DNA of 64,000 bases from Bombyx mori (taxonomy: Eukaryota > Arthropoda > Insecta > Lepidoptera > Bombycidae), in the NCBI RefSeq assembly GCF_030269925.1, contig NC_085116.1, positions 3,162,001 through 3,226,000 of the forward strand, written 5' to 3'. Below are positions 56,438-64,000 of the stretch, one piece after another. The position numbers were made by a program, and so were the translations under genes. The first letter of the stretch is position 1. Each line of letters opens with the position of its first letter. The notes below the pieces were generated by a model, which saw only the letters and a program-made list of their open reading frames with translations, made no database searches and was not told where the DNA came from.

Positions 56438-57600
56438 TCACCAGATTACGTGGATTCTTTGCAAAGAGCATCCATTGTGATCCCTCCGGGTGTTCGTCGA
56501 TAGGCAAAGGTGGTATAACGCACGAGTAGGCCAGTCAGTGACTGCTATGATCAGAGGGCATGTTGTTGAAGTTGCAGGGCGTGAGGAAGACGTCACAGAT
56601 GACTCCATCCACGATGTTCGTAAGGAGCGTCGTTCTGACTTCCAACGATGGCATGTAAGCGTACAAATACAAAGTAGGTCCGGAGCCAACTCCATCAAGA
56701 CTCCCTCTATCAATTGTTCCCCCGAACGCGTTATATTAGCAAGGAAACTTTCCAGATCCAAATTGTTGAGGCATGGATCTGTGGCATAGGCTAGGGAACC
56801 TCTTTCCCAAATCTTGGTGGAGACATCTGCTCTCTCTCTGTGGGGAAAAGCAGTTTTGTTGATGATATGCTGAATAGCATTAAAGAGCATCCCTTCATAA
56901 TCACCCAATGTGACAAGTCTTGAAATCTTCAGATACTCACCTATACACCAACTCTGCAGGGTGCATAGTTGCATTAAAGCATTCCAACTGTGTAGTGGTA
57001 GGGAAGTGCCATCTGTATGGTGTACGCTGAGGTCTTTGCTCCCAAGGTAGTTGACTGTGAATCTGAAGAAGATGAGAAAAGCACAATACCTGGACTGGGT
57101 GCTGGATATGGCTTGTATATAACTTACAGACTCTTCCTCTATATAAACCACTCGATGAGGCATATGCCGAGAGACAACACAGGGCAGTCCTTGTACATAT
57201 TCAAGATAGTTTGAATAAGTTTTGACACTAGGAGGTGGCATTGGTTCACCCATCACTCTCAACTTCAATATAACTAGCCTGTAATAGAGCTTATTAGCAT
57301 TTTCTGGGGTCAAATAAGCCCCCCTCTCCACAAGTGTGAGATAACCCTCATGCCCACATTTTGTCAGGGCCCGGATTCTTTTCTTCGGCAGAAGCCGACA
57401 ACCCCGCCAGAGAATATAGTTCCCCTGCTTTTCTGCAGGCCATGATTGTGTCTAATAAGACATTGCCTTGTGTTTAATGAGGCAAGGTGCAAGAATTTCT
57501 ACAATCACACCGCTAAACTCCGTGAGATTAAGGAAGGCCGCATGGACACTCCCGGATATAGCACGATTTTCCCACGAACAAATTCTTCCTCTCGTATTTT
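56438..57600 (-). pseudogene. Broken ORF, possibly an endogenous viral element
   Basis: On the minus strand a single frame stays open from about 57600 to 56438 except for one TAG at 57452-57454. The 297-codon part after it (ATG-like start at 57331) is the longest frame in this interval. The composition is unlike host disordered proteins or transposon enzymes: even, globular, rich in W, C, Y and L, with short stretches such as RHMPHRVVYIEEES and YLKISRLVTLGDYEG. Near 56700 the sequence seems to change frame, because downstream the neighbouring register looks more protein-like. It has no introns and no orthologue that I recognise. A capsid or nucleoprotein gene of an RNA virus captured in the genome is my preferred guess; a gag-like gene of a retrotransposon or a host orphan are alternatives. 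It is flanked by Bm1 and LINE debris. Confidence 0.4.
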
Positions 57601-57602
57601 TT

Positions 57603-57737
57603 ATTTTTATTGCTTTTTTTGATGGGTGGACGATCTCACAGCCCAACTGGTGTTAAGTGGTTACTGGAGCCCATAAACATCTACAGCGTAAATGCGCCAC
57701 CCACCTTGAGATGTATGTTCTAAGGTCTCAATAGTTA
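57603..57737 (-). mobile_element. Bm1 SINE, strongly 5'-truncated
   Basis: A T-rich edge, then 'gatgggtggacgatctcacag' through 'ccaccttgagatgtatgttctaagg'. It adjoins the 5' edge of the broken ORF at 56438-57600. Confidence 0.72.
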
Positions 57738-57769
57738 GTCGTATGTGAAGGATCCATATTATGGGCGAT

Positions 57770-58110
57770 GTGAATGTTGTCTGTTGAATTGGTGGGGATG
57801 AGATGGCGACGTCGTTGGTCGTCGACTATCGCCTCGACGACCCGTCAGTCGGGCGTCCTTAGGGTGGCGCCGCGAGCCTGGTTGTAGTGTTGATCGCGGG
57901 AAACCCCTTACTCTGACCGGGTCCTGACCCCGCGCGGAAATCGGACGTCGGGTGTAAAAGTGCAGGGGAGTCGTTTAGTGCGGTAGGGCCCTAAAACATT
58001 ATTGTTCCCGCGGTCTGCTTCCAACATCAGCAGATCGTCAAGTCCCACAAACCTCGCGCGCCCCTAGGCGCGAGAATCTCGTAGGAGGTTTGACCCGGCC
58101 CGAAAAAAAA
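57770..58110 (+). repeat. GC-rich segment ending in an A run
   Basis: About 340 bp with very high G and C ('gtcgtcgactatcgcctcgacg', 'gtggcgccgcgagcctgg', 'ctcgcgcgcccctaggcg') ends abruptly in eight A residues at 58103-58110. That pattern suggests the 3' end of a GC-rich poly-A retroelement, but no protein similarity or target duplication was found. Confidence 0.4.
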
Positions 58111-58440
58111 GGTACATAGGTTTGGTTAGGTAGATTGGTTTGTTTGGTTGGTACATAGGACCCTCACAAGTTGTCTCCACTTGATCCTGTTTTGCGCTTG
58201 CTCCTTGAAATCACTACAGGTCATACCGGCAGACGAAATTTCGCTCTCCACGGTTTGTGTAGAGGACGACCAGGTCTTGTCCTCGCACGTAGTTGCCAGT
58301 CAAACGCGATTGATACTGCGTAGACTCCGCTGCGTCGCCGCGTCGTAGAGTATGTCTTATCCAACGCCATTTCTGATCGGCAATGTCTTGCGCGATGGGA
58401 CTTTGGTCACATTTTGTCTAGAGGTCTTTATTAAAGATAC
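58111..58440 (-). mobile_element. LINE 3' end (endonuclease/RT-type C terminus)
   Basis: The minus strand encodes, in pieces, QKWRWIRHTLRRGDAAESTQ, then TVESEISSAGMTCSDFKEQA and RIKWRQLVRVLCT. This is the typical C terminus of a widespread RTE-like element. The tail on the minus strand is an AACC-type imperfect simple repeat (58121-58149). Frame changes show it is dead. Confidence 0.7.
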
Positions 58441-59015
58441 TAAATGGCCAGAATAAGCGAAGTAGTGCTCGTCTTTAAATGAACCTGAACTTTAATGACC
58501 AATCCATACACGTACAATGCTTTATTGCGAATTGTTTTGGGGAATTGATTGAAAACTTTTACGTGTTCATTTTTATTACTGTATTATTATTATTGTCGTA
58601 ATTTACTTAATGATAAGTTCCTATGATGTCGCTAGCCACTTGGCAAAAGCTATTGTTAGAAAAACCTATCGTAATCTTTCTACCCTCTTCCTGTCGTGGA
58701 ATTATTTGTGTCAAACAAAAAGTGTTTTTTTCCTTATTGATTGGTGTTTAAACTGCCGTTAGTAGTAACTTATTGCATTGTCTATACCGATTACAATTAG
58801 TAAAAAGCGAGTAATTTATTTCTAATGTATGGCCCTGACACAACTACCACAGATTAATGCCAAATTAGCTATACTATAAGTATTCATATACAACCCTATA
58901 TATGCCAACCTGTAGCAATATTTTTATATTATCCTCAACATGATTACTAAGAAAGCTAAATTTGTAGACTGAACTCATTATTTTCTGCATAAATTAACAT
59001 AAACTGCTCTTAAAT
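58441..59015. other. Intergenic DNA, nothing recognised
   Basis: AT-rich; no gene, repeat or exon seen. Confidence 0.35.
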
Positions 59016-59286
59016 GAGTCGACTATTATCAAAGCCGGCAATCTGACTTGGATAATTATTGGTAAATCAGAAAAACGAATTATTGACTTTGTATTCCATT
59101 GGCAGTCACAAAACTCTTCGGAACGACATCTTAGATAAATTACAGGTTAACTATTAATCTTTATTTAATGCAGGTTTTGAACCATATTCTTTGAAGGAGA
59201 CGATTATATTCAAATCAATCTGTATTGACATATCAATAACATTTTTTTGTCCAAATGCAATTGCCACCTTTGATAATAGACGACTC
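59016..59286 (-). mobile_element. MITE family A, copy 3
   Basis: 271 bp, inverted relative to copies 1 and 2, beginning GAGTCGACTATTATCAAAGC and ending in the reverse of the other terminus. It is flanked by a 4-bp direct repeat AAAT (59012-59015 and 59287-59290). It lies 70 bp beyond the stop codon of the coiled-coil gene, so it may be transcribed in its 3' untranslated region. Confidence 0.85.
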
Positions 59287-59359
59287 AAATACATTAGTTC
59301 CGATTCTATATAATTTCTATCATAATTTAACTATTAATTAATTTTTTTAAATATTCCTA

Positions 59360-61283
59360 TCAATTTTCAGTGTATAATTTGTCTAATTGTCTCTGTAAGT
59401 TATGTGAAGTAACCATAGGGGTGTCTAGGACTTCAGGGTTATTTTTTTTTGTAACAGGTGTGTTCAAAAAATTCATGTGCTCTTTCATTTCCATATAGAC
59501 ACTTAATGCTTTGTCCTTTAATTTTTTATCTGGTGTTAAAGCAAATGAATTTGAGACATTGGGCATTGATTTGTAGAACACCTTTTTCCTCAAACACTGG
59601 TTTTTTTTAGGTATCTTATATATAGGTGATTTAGTGGATCCCGACTTTACTATCACACTGTTTCCAGGACTTTGTTCTATAGTCAATTTGGCTGTTTCTT
59701 TTGTTAATTCTGTTAAAGTGTTATTACAGTGAGAATCAGTTATAGTATGACCATTCTGTTTTTCTTTTAACAATTTCGTAATATATTCCAAAGATTTTAA
59801 ATGTGACTTTTTTATATTATCCAGAGTTTGAATACCATTTTCGATCATTCGTATATTTAGTTCAGTCTGTTTCTTTACTTCCAACAGACGTTGAAGTTCT
59901 GTACTGGTATTTTCTGGTTCGATGGCTGTAGCCTTGTTGAGCATGTTGCATAATGACACTATCACACTCTCCTCTCTTTCATTATTCTCATTTTTAAGAC
60001 ATGGCTTCTCAAAACACATGATAGTATCATTGAAGGAAGCTGAATTTTCCGCCTGTTCACTTGAATTATTGAAGTATTCTTTGACATTTCTGTATTCTTT
60101 GAAAGGGGTCGAAACAGGAGGTGATACTTCAGCAATGTTTTCCAATATCTGTTCTTGACACAAAGCCTTCGTTATTTCCTCAACATCATGTATTTCTTTC
60201 TCTTTCATAAGGAAACTTGCATCACAACTGGATTTCCAAGACTCGTTGGACTTTGGAGTGTCCATCACTTCAGGTACAACAAATTTGTGATTAACTATTG
60301 TGGGATTGTTTAGCTTCTTGTTAATATTTGTTAATCTTTGAGGGTTTAGTATGTTCTCTTTGTTAGCAATACTCTTCATTTGTCTTATTGGTTCTGTGGA
60401 GATTAGGGGTGTTTCTGGTATTTTACAAATACCACTTATTCTTAAATTGTTATTTGCTGCAATTGGAAAAAATACATAACTGTAACAGGGAAAGCTAAGA
60501 ACAACTGTGTGAAAAAAGTAGTAACACTAACCTTGTAAAAGAGTAGATTTTTTCTGTTTAAATTCTAGTTTGGGGAACTTTGGGGTTTCCACTGGTGTTG
60601 GATTTGATACTGCCTATAAACAAATTAAATTATCTATGTTTAGCTTGTGGATTATTGAGTAACATTGAACAATATTAATCTTTTTTCATACTTTTGGTTT
60701 TGGTTGAAAATTAAGTACTTTTCGTACAGAATCATGTTTCATCTGACCATTGGCTGTATGACTTATTTTTTTGTTATCAACTTTTACTGATGAGTTCCAG
60801 TTCCGTTTCTTTGCTGAAGTCATAGCCTGAACAGGCCTTTTTGGAGACCTCACCTTCAATGCTAAAACAAAATACTAAGAAATCATTCATTATTGTTACA
60901 TTATTATATATTTCGTGTTTTTATGGTACTTGCCTAGTATTTCCGCTCTCATTTCAGCAATAGTGAGCGGTTTCATAACCTTCTCAGCAGTACTTGTTTG
61001 TGCCATAGAGCGGGGTTTCTTTCTAGCGGTTAAGGTCTGCATTGCATCCTTCGTTATTATACCTTAAATAAATGGAAATTTGGATTAATTTTCTATTGGT
61101 AGTGTAAATATCTTCGTACTAAGATAAAAACACATATTATATATTCAATTATTATTTTAAACAGTCAGTTTTGTCTTAGTATGATCTGAATAATATAATA
61201 TGGATTGATGTTTTGAACTCACCACTAAGTCCTGGCAATAATTCGGCTAAAGTCTTTGGTTTAATTGATGTGGTGGTCTCCAT
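59360..61283 (-). CDS. Uncharacterised coiled-coil, Lys/Ser/Thr-rich protein
   Basis: Five exons: 61223-61283 (ATG at 61281-61283), 60934-61062, 60692-60861, 60532-60613 and 59360-60456 (stop), all in phase, giving 512 residues. The intron after exon 2 uses a GC donor (CTAG|GCAAGT); the others are GT-AG. The protein starts METTTSIKPKTLAELLPGLS and is basic and mostly disordered, with proline-directed sites such as PVETPKFPK, VMDTPKSN and EVLDTPMVT. A probable coiled coil spans ELQRLLEVKKQTELNIRMIE through SLEYITKLLKEKQ, and the C-terminal part has SMPNVSNSFALTPDKKLKDK. I do not recognise the family. Many TP sites plus a coiled coil suggest a cell-cycle or cytoskeletal protein, but that is only a guess. 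It faces TXNDC17 head to head. Confidence 0.78.
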
Positions 61284-61509
61284 TGTGATAAATTCATAAA
61301 TTATGAAATAAATATAGCAGGTGTGTCGTCTTAATATCAATAATTCACAGTGCAAATTCGGTCATAACATTCAAAATTCAAACTATTGTTTTGTCAACTG
61401 AAGAAAATGTCATAGATGTTTTTCAACTTTATACTGTCCTGGGTTCTGGTTTTTTGGCCAAATCTTTAGAAATGTTTAGTTGGAACACATTTCTTTATAC
61501 AAAAGAGAA

Positions 61510-61678
61510 TTGGGTTAAGACGTCCAGTGTATTCATATGTAGCGATGCAACGGCGCTCGAATCCCGAAGGCAAGTACCACCGTGGTGAAGGAATAACATC
61601 CTGTAATAAAAATCAAACCCGTAAAATTATAATTTGTGTAATTACTGGAAGTCTTGTTAGTCCGCACGAGTAGGTACG
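61510..61678 (+). mobile_element. Bm1 SINE, 3'-incomplete
   Basis: The head ('gttaagacgtccagtgtattc', 'ggcgctcgaatcccg') and first part of the body ('gtggtgaaggaataacatcc' to 'tccgcacgagtaggtac') are present with an internal deletion. The 3' half is lost where family H begins, suggesting that the latter replaced or interrupted it. Confidence 0.7.
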
Positions 61679-61689
61679 ACGTGGATACG

Positions 61690-62095
61690 GCGGGAACGTG
61701 AGGAGTGAAGTTGGGTAATTTGTTTTGCTTTGTCTATTTGGTGTTTCTTCAAGTTTATATGTAATAAGGTAAGGTGTTTGTTATCTGTTTAGTATCAGTG
61801 AAAGGGCACAAATGTGGGAAAATAAAACAAAACTGCTCGACGTACCTAACTTCTCGTGATCCTACAAAAAGTCCACTGAAAAAGTCTCCGTAAATACCAC
61901 CATTTTACTGAGATAATATTTCATACCATATCATCTCATCTCATTTCATTTAGTTTCATCTCAGTTGATTAATGTCTCAAATTAATCATCTTCATTTCAT
62001 TTCACTCCATAAATATCATTTTTCGTAAAAAATAAGAATATAAATGAAAATAAGACATGACCTAAAGGTCTTAGCTACCAGATCATAAAATTCCT
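61690..62095 (-). mobile_element. Repeat family H, uninterrupted copy
   Basis: The reverse complement matches 16990-17363 plus 18664-18712 in order. At about 61722-61745 ('ttgttttgctttgtctattt' region) it carries the undisturbed target where the other copy holds the 1292-bp element. It includes the GAAAT-type repeat at 61930-62010. Confidence 0.68.
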
Positions 62096-62365
62096 AAAAA
62101 AAATTAAGAAAATAAAGTTTTGAAGTGTAAGAAAATAAAGTGAGTGGATGATTTTGACAAACTGATATCCTTTGATAATTTCGTTTACGTAGACGACCAC
62201 CATAATCTATGATTATCATTATATGTATTTAATGATAATTTTACCTAATGCTCTGTACAGAATTTTCATAAACTTTTCAATACATAACTTAACTGTCGGT
62301 AACTTGTATGTATTTAAAAAATATATAAAAATTTATTAAACTAATCAAGTACTGCACTTCCCAAA

Positions 62366-63733
62366 ATGGTTATTAACGTGGATCTAAAAGGTTTTGAAGA
62401 ATTTTCGAAATATACTCGTGCAATTGATTCTCGTGGTCCCCCTGTATTTTTTTACTTTAGCGGTTCAAAACTACCTGATGGCAATAGCTGGTGCCCCGAC
62501 TGCGTGGAAGGTAAGTTCATTCTATTTAAAAAGTCAGACACATTAAAAAACTAGATATAAAATGACTACGTAAATGTAAGCAAACCATCATAATAACTAT
62601 GTATTTATAACCTTAAATATACACAGTGCTGTGTTCATAAAAAATTCTTACTAGACTTCTGAATAGTATTTTTAAATTTAAATGCGAAAATAAAACCTCA
62701 GTCTCTTTCTATCAATGTCAATAGAAATGTCTAGAAAAGCTGTTAAAATAATTAATTTAAGTAATTATGACGAATTCAATAAGTTTGTCTCTGAACTGCC
62801 ACAAAAGGGACCAAATGTGTATTTATTCTTTACTGGAAAAAAGAAAGAGAATGGTAGAAGTTGGTGTATTTATTGCCAAATTGGTTAGTACATTCAAAAT
62901 CAATTTGTTATTAAAAGTGATAAAAAACTTCAATCAGTTATTCTATAAATTCTACACTGTGAATCTTTTTAATTAATTATGTACCTGTAACAAATGAGTA
63001 CTTTATAATAAAAGCACTACTATTGCCTAATGTCATGATTATATATGATCCACACAGATACTATAAACAATGCTTGGGTACCAGCATTTACTCAATCATT
63101 GTGACACTTGAACTCTGAGTAGGAAAGGTACTTTGAAGATACTTTGGTACCTTGAATGGGTCATGAAAACTACCTTATTGTGGTTGCTGTGAACGACTCC
63201 CCAAATCTATTTTACTTAGGGGCTAGTCACCAATTAATACTCTAGAGGTGTCCTTAAAGATTCACCAGGTGCACTAACACATTAGATACCTGCAGCTCTA
63301 ACTCTGGAAACATAGAGACCATGATAATCACACTCATCAAAGAGTTCAATATGAAACCTAAAGCAGAATGCTTTGTGACAAAATAAGAAAACTGAGGGGA
63401 CCAACCTAAGTAGGTCTACCAACACTCCAAAGTTATAAAAATGTCTAGGGGAAACTTAGGTAGAAATATAAGGTGGTATACTACTATTACAGCCTAAAAA
63501 TAGCAAATTTAAATAGTAATTGACAAGGCTAGGTTCGGGTATATTTCCCGATTTAAAATGAGGTACACCTTTATTACATAATTTGTCTGATTAAGGAAAA
63601 CGAAGTTAAAAAAATTTGGAGCATTATGTAATTTTTAAATTAATATTTCAGCTGAACCAGTCGTCAGGCATTACCTTAGTGAGCTCGACAAAAGTATCAT
63701 TTTTGTCTATGTCGATGTTGGAGATAGAGAATA
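62366..63733 (+). CDS. Txndc17: TXNDC17/TRP14 thioredoxin-like protein, 5' part (3' end outside window)
   Basis: Exon 1a (62366-62510) starts MVINVDLKGFEEFSKYTRAI and contains FFYFSGSKLPDGNSWCPDC, matching the human protein (FEEF near the start, SGSK/TGSK, WCPDC). It ends with one base G before GTAAGT. The shared exon at 63652-63733 completes the codon and reads AEPVVRHYLSELDKSIIFVY then VDVGDREY, matching AEPVVR and the following beta strand; it ends in a GTAAGT donor. The remaining exons lie beyond the right edge. TXNDC17 is a cytosolic 14-kDa oxidoreductase reduced by thioredoxin reductase, acting on small disulfide substrates. A second, diverged copy of exon 1 lies between these exons (62727-62883). 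The upstream gene is divergent. Confidence 0.9.
62727..62883 (+). CDS. Txndc17: Duplicated first exon of TXNDC17 with WCIYC active site
   Basis: This exon begins with ATG and reads MSRKAVKIINLSNYDEFNKF, then YLFFTGKKKENGRSWCIYC and QI, and ends in phase 1 before GTTAGT, the same phase as exon 1a. It can therefore join the AEPVVR exon at 63652. It could act as an alternative first exon with its own promoter. It might also be included after exon 1a: an acceptor-like 'tcaatag' 2 bases before its ATG would keep the frame and put both halves in one protein. Both cysteines of the CxxC motif are kept, but the middle residues P-D are replaced by I-Y. The frame is open throughout, which argues against a dead copy. 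Confidence 0.72.
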
Positions 63734-64000
63734 GTAAGTATTGAAAAGAACAAAAGTAGCCATAGAATTACATAGTAGAATATATAATAGCTTATTCGAG
63801 TTTTAATAGTGCATTTCCTGCTACATCACTAAGTTTTAACACAAAGAGACTTGAATTTGCGACCCTATACTAGGAAGTCTCGCCATAAATACTGCTGCAA
63901 AGAAATACGTACTTAACAAATAAATAAAATAATGAAAAAACAAAAAGGTGTAGACATTGAACATATCACAGGATAAAGAACACCTGCTGTACTCTGATTG
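63734..64000. other. TXNDC17 intron, truncated by the window edge
   Basis: Sequence after the 63733 donor with no acceptor-exon that fits the TXNDC17 continuation (the next residues should resemble W-K-D-P...FR). The rest of the gene must lie to the right. Confidence 0.5.

Larger units (their letters stand above)
61284..62365. promoter_or_regulatory. Divergent region between the coiled-coil gene and TXNDC17, filled with repeats
   Basis: The two start codons are 1.08 kb apart. Most of the space is occupied by a Bm1 (61510-61678) and a family H repeat (61690-62095). About 220 bp next to the coiled-coil gene and 270 bp next to TXNDC17 are left for promoters and 5' untranslated regions. Confidence 0.5.

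Noticed and set aside
61391..61588. ORF in the divergent region before TXNDC17
   Set aside because: Its second half is the Bm1 head; the first half has no support.

Overview
This is an insect nuclear genome window, almost certainly from the silkworm genus Bombyx (B. mori or B. mandarina). More than a dozen copies or fragments of a tRNA-headed SINE match the Bm1 family of that genus. There is also a DD37D mariner of the Bmmar1/maT type, plus Helitron-like, LINE and MITE families typical of moths. Genes are intron-rich, conserved animal genes set in AT-rich, transposon-filled DNA. There are no bacterial-style operons, rRNA genes or CRISPR arrays.

Layout. 1-14 kb: no conserved gene is recognised; this is a transposon field (mariner broken by a MITE, hAT-like element inside a LINE, Bm1 copies, a Helitron with a neighbouring empty site). 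14.1-19.9 kb (+): the last three coding exons of a two-SH3-domain protein; one intron carries a 1.29-kb inverted-repeat element whose empty site can be seen elsewhere in the window. 22.2-24.1 kb (-): complete THOC6 (THO/TREX mRNA export), four exons, 325 residues. 25.1-50.5 kb (+): complete SRRM2/SRm300/Cwc21-type spliceosome scaffold, ten exons, 1117 residues, with two further possible C-terminal exons. 52.0-53.7 kb (-): complete PXMP2 (peroxisomal Mpv17/PMP22 family), four exons, 186 residues. 56.4-57.6 kb (-): a broken ORF that may be an old virus-derived gene. 59.4-61.3 kb (-): a five-exon gene for a 512-residue coiled-coil protein I do not recognise, with one GC-AG intron. 62.4 kb to the right edge (+): TXNDC17/TRP14, with a duplicated active-site exon; its 3' end lies outside the window.

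How the genes relate. THOC6 and SRRM2 are arranged head to head about 1 kb apart, and both act in nuclear mRNA processing and export, so a shared promoter region is plausible. SRRM2 and PXMP2 converge. The coiled-coil gene and TXNDC17 diverge from a second 1.1-kb intergenic region. Exon-intron models were built by eye from reading-frame continuity, splice signals and remembered family sequences. Phases were checked across every junction of the five multi-exon models, but no alignment or RNA data were available.

The most interesting points are: (1) two tandem TXNDC17 first exons encoding WCPDC and WCIYC active sites that both join the same third exon in frame; (2) three phase-compatible C-terminal options for SRRM2; (3) transposon insertions whose limits are proved by empty sites or target-site duplications inside this same window, including a MITE family with 4-bp duplications, an apparently undescribed 1.29-kb element and a Helitron; (4) a possible endogenous viral gene; and (5) a 1.1-kb fold-back structure.
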